From: Bradyrhizobium sp. CB1650
GTDB lineage: Bacteria > Pseudomonadota > Alphaproteobacteria > Rhizobiales > Xanthobacteraceae
Direction: 5' to 3'
Length of the DNA stretch: 64,000 bases
NCBI RefSeq assembly: GCF_029761915.1
Contig: NZ_CP121695.1
Location: 5,919,501 to 5,983,500, forward strand
Positions 54,459-62,147 of the stretch are shown piece after piece (the stretch's first letter is position 1; every line of letters begins with the position of its first letter). The position numbers and the translations under genes were made by a program. The notes under the pieces were generated by a model. That model made no database searches and was not told the DNA's origin. It saw nothing but the letters and a program-made list of their open reading frames with translations.

Positions 54459-56365
54459 ACATCGCATCTCCGCACAAGCCGCTCGACCTCGCCTCGACCA
54501 TCGCCGAGGGCGATATCCGCTGCCTGCTGATGGTGCTCGTGCACATGACCGGGGATGAGCGCTGGCTCGAGCCGCCCTATCTGCCCAAGCGCGATATCCG
54601 CCTCATTCCCGATCCCGAGGCCGGCGTGCCCAGGAAAATCCAGGACGACATCCGCGCCGCGGTCGTAAAACTCTTCGCAAACGGCACGCCGAAGCCCGTC
54701 ATCGCCGATCCCGGCGAGGAGTTGCTGCTGAAGATGATGCGCGCCTGCCTCGGCGAGAACGTCGCGCCGGAATATGCGCCCCTGATGCGTGAGGAAATGG
54801 GCTTCGTGCGGCGCGAGGCGCGCTGGACCCACCGTCCTTCCGACGAGAAGCTCGCGCAGCAGCATGTGCTGATCGTCGGCGCCGGCGTCTGCGCCATCGC
54901 CCTTGGCGTGGCCCTCGGCCATCTCGGCATCCCCTATACTATCGTCGAGAAGAACGACGAACTCGGCGGCACCTGGTGGATCAACCGCTATCCCGGCTGC
55001 GGCGTCGATACGCCGAACCACTCCTATTCCTATTCCTTCGGCTCGCGCAATGCATGGACGCGCTATTTCTGCCAGCGCGAAGAATTGCTCGGCTATCTGC
55101 AGAAGGTCGCCGACGAATACGGCATCCGCCAGCATCTGCGCGTCAACACCGAGCTGACGTCATCGCGCTGGGACGAGGGCAAGCGACGCTGGATCTCCAC
55201 GCTCAAAACGAAAAACGGCGAGGAGACTTTCGAATCCACCGCGCTGGTCAGCGCGATCGGCCAGCTCAACGATCCCTCCCGCGCCCGTTTCAAGGGTGAG
55301 CAGGATTTTAAGGGAACCATCCTGCACTCGGCGTTATGGTCGAATGACATCAAGCTCGACGGCAAGCATGTCGCCGTGATCGGCACGGGCGCGACATCGA
55401 TGCAGCTCGTGCCGTCGATCGCAAGCCGCGTCGCTTCGGTCACGGTCTATCAACGTACCGCGCAATGGGCGCGGCCGGTGAAGGGCTATTCCGACCCGAT
55501 CACCGAGGGCGCCCGCTGGCTGCTCGCCCATCTGCCGTTCTATGTGCAGTGGTACCGCTTCAACATGTTCTGGCGCTACGGCGATGGCCTCTTGCCCTTC
55601 CTGCGCAAGGACCCGGCCTGGCCGCATCCGGAGCGTGCGGTCAACAAGGGCAATGACCGCCACCGCCAGGAGCTGACCGATTTCATACTCACCGAGCTGA
55701 GGGACCGTCCAGACCTGGTCGCGAAGTGCGTGCCAACCTATCCGCCCTATGGCAAGCGCATCCTGCTCGACAACGGTTGGTTCAAGACCTTGACGCGGGC
55801 GAATGTCGAGCTCGTCACCGACGCGATCGACCATTTCGACCAGGGTGGCATCGTCACCGCGGACGGCGTGCATCGCCCCGCCGACGTCATCGTGATCGCG
55901 ACCGGCTTCAAGGTCACGGAGATGGCGGCCCGCCTCAACATCACCGGCCGCGACGACAAGGACTTGCGCGACGCATGGGGCAACGACAATCCAACCGCAT
56001 TTCTGGGCCTCACCGTACCGGGGTTCCCGAACTTCTTCTGCATGCTCGGCCCGAACTCCGGCCCCGCCCACGGCGGCAGCGTCATCTTCCAGTCGGAATG
56101 CCAGAGCCGCTACATCTCTGCCTGCCTGGCCGCCATGATCGAGTACGGCGTCGCTGCCATCGACGTCCGCCAGGACGTGCTGGACGACTACGTCCGCAAG
56201 GTCGACGCCGAGCACGAGGCCATGATCTGGACCCATCCTGGCATGACCACCTACTACCGCAACAACAGCGGTCGCGTGTTCTCGGCCATGCCCTGGCGCT
56301 TCGTCGACTACTGGCGCATGACGCATGATCCGGATTTGAGTCAATACAAGCTGACGAAGAGATGA
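54455..56365 (+). CDS. FAD-dependent Baeyer-Villiger monooxygenase (HAPMO-like)
   Basis: A 636-residue flavoprotein. After a 135-residue N-terminal extension comes the FAD motif VLIVGAGVCAIALGVALG, then ELGGTWWINRYPGCGVDTPNH, the Baeyer-Villiger fingerprint FKGTILHSALW (FxGxxxHxxxW, near 284-294), the NADPH motif VIGTGATSMQLVPSI and IVIATGFKV. The N-terminal extension and length match 4-hydroxyacetophenone monooxygenase rather than the roughly 540-residue cyclohexanone enzymes. It inserts oxygen next to a ketone to make an ester or lactone. The true ketone is unknown. It is the last gene of the ligase-TetR operon and no esterase gene is adjacent. Confidence 0.9.
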   Translation: MNIASPHKPLDLASTIAEGDIRCLLMVLVHMTGDERWLEPPYLPKRDIRLIPDPEAGVPRKIQDDIRAAVVKLFANGTPKPVIADPGEELLLKMMRACLGENVAPEYAPLMREEMGFVRREARWTHRPSDEKLAQQHVLIVGAGVCAIALGVALGHLGIPYTIVEKNDELGGTWWINRYPGCGVDTPNHSYSYSFGSRNAWTRYFCQREELLGYLQKVADEYGIRQHLRVNTELTSSRWDEGKRRWISTLKTKNGEETFESTALVSAIGQLNDPSRARFKGEQDFKGTILHSALWSNDIKLDGKHVAVIGTGATSMQLVPSIASRVASVTVYQRTAQWARPVKGYSDPITEGARWLLAHLPFYVQWYRFNMFWRYGDGLLPFLRKDPAWPHPERAVNKGNDRHRQELTDFILTELRDRPDLVAKCVPTYPPYGKRILLDNGWFKTLTRANVELVTDAIDHFDQGGIVTADGVHRPADVIVIATGFKVTEMAARLNITGRDDKDLRDAWGNDNPTAFLGLTVPGFPNFFCMLGPNSGPAHGGSVIFQSECQSRYISACLAAMIEYGVAAIDVRQDVLDDYVRKVDAEHEAMIWTHPGMTTYYRNNSGRVFSAMPWRFVDYWRMTHDPDLSQYKLTKR

Positions 56366-56430
56366 TCCGCCTTCCGATGCTAGCTGGCCGTGGAATTAGC
56401 GCATGCGCTCACCACAAACTTACGGCCCTC

Positions 56431-57546
56431 TCAGGCTGCCAGCCCGCTTTCCAACGGAGCGAATTCCAGCCCGAGACTGTCCGCCACCGCCCTGTTGGTG
56501 ATGCGGCCGCGATGCACGTTGAGGCCATTGCGCAAGTGAGGATTTTCCAGCACCGCCGCAAAGCCCTTGTTGGCGAGCATCAAGCCGAATGGCAGCGTCG
56601 CATTGTTCAGCGCCTGGCTCGACGTCACCGGCACCGCGCCCGGCATGTTGGCAACGCAATAGTGTACGATGCCGTCGATCTCGTAGGTCGGATCAGTGTG
56701 CGTGGTCGGATGCGAGGTCTCGAAGCAGCCGCCCTGGTCGATCGCAACGTCGACCAGCACGGATCCCGGCTTCATCGATTTCAGCATCGCGCGCGTCACG
56801 AGTTTTGGCGCGCTGGCGCCCGGCACCAGCACTGCGCCGATCACGACGTCGGCGGCGAACACCTCCTCCTCGACCGACTCGATCGTCGACAAGCGGGTGC
56901 GCACCCGCCCGAGAAAGACCTCATCCAGTTCGCGCAGACGAGGAATTGAGCGATCGATCACCGTGACTTCCGCGCCTAAGCCTGCGGCCATGCGCGCGGC
57001 CTGCGTTCCCACCACGCCACCGCCGAGCACGACGACGCGCGCCGGTTGTACGCCGGGCACGCCGCCAAGCAGCAAGCCGCGGCCGCCGGCCGAACGTTTG
57101 AGTGCGGCGCCGGCAGCCTCGATGGCGAGGCGGCCGGCGACTTCGCTCATCGGCGCGAGCAGCGGGAGGTGGCCGTTCGCATCCGTGACGGTTTCATAGG
57201 CGATCGCAGTGCAGCCAGAGGCAAGCAGGCCCTTGGCCTGTTCGGGATCCGGCGCGAGATGAAGATAGGTAAAGAGGATCTGACTTTCGCGAAGTTGTAC
57301 CCATTCGCTGCGCTGCGGCTCCTTCACCTTCACGATCATGTCGGACTTGGCAAAGATGTCGTGGGCGCTCTCCGCAATAGCGGCCCCTGCCCGCCGGTAG
57401 ACATCGTCGGAAGCACCGATGCCGCTGCCCGCGCCGGTCTCGACCGTGACCTGATGCCCGGCCGCGACATATTCGCGGATGGCGCCCGGGGTGAGCCCGA
57501 CGCGATATTCCTGCACCTTGATCTCCCTGGGGACACCGACGCGCAT
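56431..57546 (-). CDS. ald: alanine dehydrogenase
   Basis: The ATG at 57546 has AAGGAG seven bases upstream and gives the standard 371-residue enzyme starting [20 protein letters not shown]. The substrate-binding lysine region [17 protein letters not shown] with a catalytic histidine, and the NAD-binding [27 protein letters not shown] are visible, as is [19 protein letters not shown]. It interconverts L-alanine and pyruvate plus ammonia. It is divergent from an Lrp/AsnC-type gene that is its likely regulator, as in other bacteria where Ald is controlled by a linked Lrp protein. Confidence 0.95.
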   Translation of the reverse strand: MRVGVPREIKVQEYRVGLTPGAIREYVAAGHQVTVETGAGSGIGASDDVYRRAGAAIAESAHDIFAKSDMIVKVKEPQRSEWVQLRESQILFTYLHLAPDPEQAKGLLASGCTAIAYETVTDANGHLPLLAPMSEVAGRLAIEAAGAALKRSAGGRGLLLGGVPGVQPARVVVLGGGVVGTQAARMAAGLGAEVTVIDRSIPRLRELDEVFLGRVRTRLSTIESVEEEVFAADVVIGAVLVPGASAPKLVTRAMLKSMKPGSVLVDVAIDQGGCFETSHPTTHTDPTYEIDGIVHYCVANMPGAVPVTSSQALNNATLPFGLMLANKGFAAVLENPHLRNGLNVHRGRITNRAVADSLGLEFAPLESGLAA

Positions 57547-57689
57547 CGCGAGCTCCTTGGCCAACCTGTTGATTGTTTTGTTCATCGTAGCGGCACGCGC
57601 GGTTTGGTTTCGTGCAAATATCCGCTAGTTTCGCTCGACCGGCGCCGGTTTCCGGCGCGGATGCGCCCTTTCACGCTGGAAACGAAACC

Positions 57690-58169
57690 TTGGCCCACGA
57701 CCGCAAAGACCTCGCGATCCTCGCGGAACTCACGACCAACGCGCGGGCGAGCCACACCGAACTTGCCAACAAGATCGGCTTGTCGAGCACGGCGCTGGCG
57801 CGACGGCAGAAGGCGCTGGAGGACGATGGCTACATCCAGGCCTACCAAGCCGTACTCGATCTGGCGCAATTCGGCCTCACCACCACGGTTTTGGTCCGCA
57901 TCGCGCTGGAGAGCCAGAGCGATGACGCCATGAAGGCGTTCGAGGCGGAGGTAGTGAAGTGCCCCTCCGTCGTCCGCTGCTTCCTGATGTCGGGCGCCGA
58001 CGACTACATCCTGATCGTGCTCGCCCGCGACATCCAGGATTTCGAGCGCATCCACCGCACCGAGCTGTCGCGGCTGCCGCGCGTGGCGAGGGTGCAATCG
58101 AGCTTTGCACTGCGCGAGATCGTCAACCGCGCGGTGCCGACCGTGGTGTTCGGCGAAGCGAAGCGCTGA
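57690..58169 (+). CDS. Lrp/AsnC-family transcriptional regulator
   Basis: A TTG at 57690 (GGA about nine bases before it) gives a 159-residue protein beginning MAHDRKDLAILAELTTNARA, the usual Lrp start; a GTG at 57612 would add 26 atypical residues. The helix-turn-helix is SHTELANKIGLSSTALARRQKALEDDGYIQAYQAVLD (about 19-55) and the RAM ligand domain covers about 70-150, with VRCFLMSGADDYILIVLARDIQDFE. It lies divergent to ald across a 143-bp gap. It probably activates ald in response to alanine, an inference from context. Confidence 0.88.
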   Translation: MAHDRKDLAILAELTTNARASHTELANKIGLSSTALARRQKALEDDGYIQAYQAVLDLAQFGLTTTVLVRIALESQSDDAMKAFEAEVVKCPSVVRCFLMSGADDYILIVLARDIQDFERIHRTELSRLPRVARVQSSFALREIVNRAVPTVVFGEAKR

Positions 58170-58307
58170 CTGCGACTTCGCGCCAATCGTCAGTAAGGAA
58201 CCAAGCGACTGGTTGTCCGTTGGGCGCTATTGGCCAGCGGAGACGACGCACGTACGCGTCAACACGGCTTGATGTCTCAGCCCGGCCTCCGTCGCAGGGG
58301 AAACGAC

Positions 58308-58799
58308 ATGGCCGATGCCGCAAATCAAATTCCCGACCGCATTCCGATCAATCTTGTCGTCAATGGCGTCAGGCGCTCGCTTGACCTTGTGCCCTGGACC
58401 ACACTCCTCGACGCCCTGCGCGACCATCTCGCGCTGACCGGGACCAAGAAAGGCTGCGATCACGGTCAATGCGGCGCCTGCACGGTGCTGGTCGATGGCC
58501 GGCGGGTCAATTCCTGCCTGACGCTCGCCGTCATGAAGGACGGCGCGGAGGTCACGACCGTCGAAGGATTTGCCAGGGATGGCGCACTACATCCCCTGCA
58601 ACAGGCCTTCATCGACCAAGACGCCTTCCAGTGCGGCTATTGCACGTCTGGACAGATTTGTTCGGCGGCCGGGCTCTTGGCCGAAGGCCACGCCAGGGAT
58701 TCTGACGAGATCCGGGAGCTGATGAGCGGAAACCTCTGCCGTTGCGGTGCCTATCCGAACATCGTCGCAGCCATCCAGCAGGCAATGGGCCGGCCATGA
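58308..58799 (+). CDS. paoA: (2Fe-2S) subunit of molybdenum aldehyde oxidoreductase (PaoA type)
   Basis: A 163-residue small subunit from the ATG at 58308 (AGGGG upstream). The plant-type cluster ligands are in GCDHGQCGACTVL and NSC, and the second four-cysteine cluster is in CGYCTSGQIC and GNLCRCGAYPNI, as in all xanthine-oxidase-family small subunits. E. coli PaoA carries a Tat signal; this protein begins MADAANQIPDRIPINLVVNG with no signal, so a cytoplasmic location is likely. It heads paoABC; its stop overlaps the next start. Confidence 0.9.
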   Translation: MADAANQIPDRIPINLVVNGVRRSLDLVPWTTLLDALRDHLALTGTKKGCDHGQCGACTVLVDGRRVNSCLTLAVMKDGAEVTTVEGFARDGALHPLQQAFIDQDAFQCGYCTSGQICSAAGLLAEGHARDSDEIRELMSGNLCRCGAYPNIVAAIQQAMGRP

Positions 58800-59812
58800 T
58801 CAACTTCCAGTATTCCCGCGCCACCGACGTCGCCGATGCGATCCTCCTGCTCACCGCCCATCCCGGTGCCAAGCTCATCGCCGGCGGTACCAACCTGATC
58901 GACTTGATGAAGCAGAATGTCGAAGAGCCTTCCCGGCTGATCGACATTTCCCGCCTGCCGCTCCGCAAGGTCGAAGAGACCGCGGACGGAGGCTTGCGCA
59001 TCGGCGCCTTGGTGCCGAACTCGGACCTCGCCTACGATCCGCTGATCGAGCAGCGCTATCCGCTGCTCGCCAGCGCCATCCTGGCCGGCGCCTCGGCGCA
59101 ACTGCGCAACATGGCCTCCGTCGGCGGCAACCTGATGCAGCGAACGCGTTGCGCCTACTTCTATGACACGGCAACGCCCTGCAACAAGCGAACTCCGGGC
59201 AGCGGCTGCTCGGCGATCGACGGCCTCAACCGGAACCACGCGATCCTCGGTGCAAGCCCTTCCTGCATCGCGACCAACCCGTCCGACATGAGCGTGGCGC
59301 TGGCCGCGCTCGACGCGCTCGTGCAGGTCGCAGGCCCGTCCGGCGAGCGCACGATGGCGCTGACCGACTTCCACCGGCTCCCCGGCGACACACCTCATAT
59401 CGATACCAATCTCGGCGCCGGCGAGATTATCACGGCGATCGAGCTGCCGCCGCGCGGCTTTGCCCGCCACTACAGCTATCTGAAGGTCCGCGACCGGCTG
59501 TCCTATGCCTTCGCCCTGGTCTCGGTGGCGGCCGCGCTCGAACTCGATGGCAACATGATCAGGGAGGCGCGCCTGGCGCTCGGCGGCGTGGCCCACAAGC
59601 CCTGGCGCAGCTTTGAGGCCGAAACGGCATTGCGCGGCCAGGCGGCAACAGTGGATCATTTCTCCCGCGCTGCGGACCTCCTGCTGCAGGGCGCAAGGCC
59701 GTATTCACACAACGACTTCAAGATCGAGCTCGCACGCCGCGCCATCATTCGGACGCTGACGCAGGCCGCGAACGCCACGCCGCAATCGCAGGCTCACAAG
59801 AAGATCGCGTGA
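58796..59812 (+). CDS. paoB: FAD-binding subunit of molybdenum aldehyde oxidoreductase (PaoB type)
   Basis: A 338-residue FAD subunit. The FAD-binding loop is KLIAGGTNLIDLMKQ near 25-39, with AQLRNMASVGGNLMQRTRC near 100-118. The latter continues into the cysteine pattern C...PCNKRTPGSGC...SC, which in PaoB and related subunits binds an extra [4Fe-4S] cluster. The CO-dehydrogenase-flavoprotein C-terminal domain follows. It overlaps paoA by four bases and lies seven bases before paoC. Confidence 0.9.
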   Translation: MINFQYSRATDVADAILLLTAHPGAKLIAGGTNLIDLMKQNVEEPSRLIDISRLPLRKVEETADGGLRIGALVPNSDLAYDPLIEQRYPLLASAILAGASAQLRNMASVGGNLMQRTRCAYFYDTATPCNKRTPGSGCSAIDGLNRNHAILGASPSCIATNPSDMSVALAALDALVQVAGPSGERTMALTDFHRLPGDTPHIDTNLGAGEIITAIELPPRGFARHYSYLKVRDRLSYAFALVSVAAALELDGNMIREARLALGGVAHKPWRSFEAETALRGQAATVDHFSRAADLLLQGARPYSHNDFKIELARRAIIRTLTQAANATPQSQAHKKIA

Positions 59813-59819
59813 GGGACCG

Positions 59820-62027
59820 ATGAACGCCTATGTCGGAACACCAACGTCCCGCGTCGATGGCCGGGCCAAGGTCACCGGCGCCGCCAAATATGCCGGCGAA
59901 TTCACCGCCGACGGGCTGCTCCACGGCTTCGTCGTCGCCGCCACGATTCCACGCGGACGCATTGTCCGCCTGGACACCAGCGAGGCGCTGAAGGTGAAGG
60001 GTGTGCTCGACGTGCTCACGCATGCGCATCGCCCGCCCCTCGCCGACAAGGACGAGGCCTGGAAGGACGAGGTCGCGCCCGAGGAAGGATCGCCGTTCCG
60101 GCCGCTCTATGACGACAGCATCAAGTTCAACGGCCAGCCGATCGCACTGGTCGTGGCGGAGGACTGGGAGACCGCAAAATTCGCCGCAACGCTGGTACAC
60201 GTCGAATATCAGGAGGAGCCGACATTTGCGACCGATCTCGAAGCCGAGAGCAGCAAGGCGACTGACGTGAAGCAGCCACCCAAACCGCGCGGCGACGCAG
60301 CAGGAGCGTTAGCCAAAGCCGCCGTACGGCACGAGGCGGACTACTTCATTCCGACCGAGCATCACAATCCGATGGAGCTGTTTGCGACCACGGCCGTTTG
60401 GGACGGCAACGGCAGGCTCACGGTCTACGACAAGACCCAAGGCGTCCAGAACGTCCACAGATTCCTGTGCAGCGTGTTCGACAGGAAACCGGACGACATC
60501 CGCGTGCTCTCGCCCTATGTCGGCGGTGCCTTCGGCTCCGGCCTGCGACCGCAATACCAGTTGGTGCTGGCAACACTTGGCGCGCTGGCTCTGAAGCGCT
60601 CCGTCCGCGTCGTGCTGACGCGGCAACAGATGTATGGGCTCGGTCATCGGCCGGCGACGATCGAGCGCGTCGGGCTCGGCGCCAAGCCTGACGGCACGCT
60701 CGAGGCGGTCACGCATGAGGCCACGGCCGTCACCTCGCGCTACGAGGATTTCGCGCGTAACGACACCGGCTGGGCGGAACAGCTCTACAAGAGCCCGAAC
60801 AGCCGCTTTTCCCACAAGCTCGTCCGCCTCGACGTCTCTACGCCCTGCGACATGCGCGCGCCCGGCGCGGCTTCGGGCGTCTGCGCGCTCGAATGCGCGA
60901 TGGACGAGTTGGCGGTTGCGCTCAAGCTCGACCCGATCGAACTGCGGCTGAAGTGCTACTCGGATCGCGACCAGAGCGAAGACCTCCCCTACTCCAGCAA
61001 GCAGCTACGCGAATGCTACACCCGCGGCGCCGAGGCCTTCGGCTGGGGCAAGCGCAATCCCGCTCCCCGTTCGATGCGGGATGGCAAGGAACTGGTCGGC
61101 TGGGGCATGGCGACGGGCGTCTGGGAGGCGCTGCAGGTGCCGGTCGCGGCGCGCATCGTGCTGACCGCCAATGGCCATGCCGAGGTCTCCTGCGCGGCCT
61201 CCGACATCGGCACCGGTACCTACACCATCGTGGCGCAGGTGGCGGCCGATGCGCTCGGGCTGCCGATCGAGAACATCGGCGTCAAGCTTGCCGATTCGAC
61301 CTTGCCGCAGGCCCCCGTCGAGGGCGGTTCCTGGATGGCCGCATCGAGCGCGCACGCGGTGCTGGGAGCGGCCGAGGACATTCGCCACGATCTCGCGCGT
61401 CTTGCCAGCGCGATGCCCGCCTCGCCGCTCGCCGGCGTCGATGCGGCCGATGTCGTCCTGATCGACGGCACGATCGCCAGCAACCGCGAGAAGGGCCGTG
61501 CGGTCTCGATCACAGATGCGATGCGCTACGGCAAGCTCGAGCGGATGGAGAAACAGAAGCTCAACCAGTTCGCGGAGGACAAGTCGCACGCCCGCAACAC
61601 GCATTCGGCTGTCTTCGCCGAGGTGAAGGTCGACGAGCAGCTCGGCGTCATCCGCGTGACCCGGATGGTCAGCGCGGTGGCGGCCGGGCGGATCCTGAAT
61701 ACCAAGACCGGCCGCAGCCAGATCATGGGCGGCGTGGTCTGGGGCATCGGGATGGCCTTGCATGAGGAGACGGTGATGGATCACCGGTTCGGCCGGATCA
61801 TGAACCCCAACATCGCCGAGTACCACATCCCCGTGAATGCCGACATTCACGACATCGACGTGATGTTCGTCGAAGAGCGCGACGACCGCATCAACGCCCT
61901 CGGCGTCAAGGGCCTGGGCGAGATCGGCATCGTCGGCGTCCCCGCAGCGATCGCGAATGCCGTCTATCACGCCACCGGCAAGCGCATCCGCCGCTTCCCG
62001 ATTACGCTGGACAAGCTCCTCGCCTGA
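59820..62027 (+). CDS. paoC: molybdenum cofactor-binding subunit of aldehyde oxidoreductase (PaoC type)
   Basis: A 735-residue large subunit of the xanthine-oxidase family. It opens with TSRVDGRAKVTGAAKYAGEF, typical of PaoC/YagR. Molybdopterin-binding stretches include PYVGGAFGSGLRPQYQ, MRAPGAASGVCALECAMDELA and VEGGSWMAASSAHAV. The catalytic glutamate is in GVKGLGEIGIVGVPAAIANAV near the C-terminus. The complex oxidises aromatic and aliphatic aldehydes to acids. The dedicated maturation chaperone (PaoD/XdhC type) is not adjacent within the window. Confidence 0.92.
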   Translation: MNAYVGTPTSRVDGRAKVTGAAKYAGEFTADGLLHGFVVAATIPRGRIVRLDTSEALKVKGVLDVLTHAHRPPLADKDEAWKDEVAPEEGSPFRPLYDDSIKFNGQPIALVVAEDWETAKFAATLVHVEYQEEPTFATDLEAESSKATDVKQPPKPRGDAAGALAKAAVRHEADYFIPTEHHNPMELFATTAVWDGNGRLTVYDKTQGVQNVHRFLCSVFDRKPDDIRVLSPYVGGAFGSGLRPQYQLVLATLGALALKRSVRVVLTRQQMYGLGHRPATIERVGLGAKPDGTLEAVTHEATAVTSRYEDFARNDTGWAEQLYKSPNSRFSHKLVRLDVSTPCDMRAPGAASGVCALECAMDELAVALKLDPIELRLKCYSDRDQSEDLPYSSKQLRECYTRGAEAFGWGKRNPAPRSMRDGKELVGWGMATGVWEALQVPVAARIVLTANGHAEVSCAASDIGTGTYTIVAQVAADALGLPIENIGVKLADSTLPQAPVEGGSWMAASSAHAVLGAAEDIRHDLARLASAMPASPLAGVDAADVVLIDGTIASNREKGRAVSITDAMRYGKLERMEKQKLNQFAEDKSHARNTHSAVFAEVKVDEQLGVIRVTRMVSAVAAGRILNTKTGRSQIMGGVVWGIGMALHEETVMDHRFGRIMNPNIAEYHIPVNADIHDIDVMFVEERDDRINALGVKGLGEIGIVGVPAAIANAVYHATGKRIRRFPITLDKLLA

Positions 62028-62102
62028 CGCGCGAGGTCAGTGTTCCCGCCTGATAGCCGGCGGCTGACCGGAACGAGGCCAGCCCCGTCATCTCACTGTC
62101 AT

Positions 62103-62138
62103 CGAATGTGCGGAGACCTGTTTGCTCTGGCACATTCG
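62103..62138 (+). promoter_or_regulatory. leader stem-loop before decarboxylase gene
   Basis: CGAATGTGC (62103-62111) and GCACATTCG (62130-62138) are perfect 9-bp arms with an 18-nt loop. The right arm ends nine bases before the ATG, at the ribosome binding site region, so the element may affect translation or serve as an operator. Confidence 0.5.
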
Positions 62139-62147
62139 GGACCTGAC

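Noticed and set aside
57547..57689. Lrp-type binding site in the ald/Lrp gap
   Set aside because: Only weak, imperfect inverted repeats around GCAAATATCCGC were found; they do not fit the Lrp consensus well enough to annotate.
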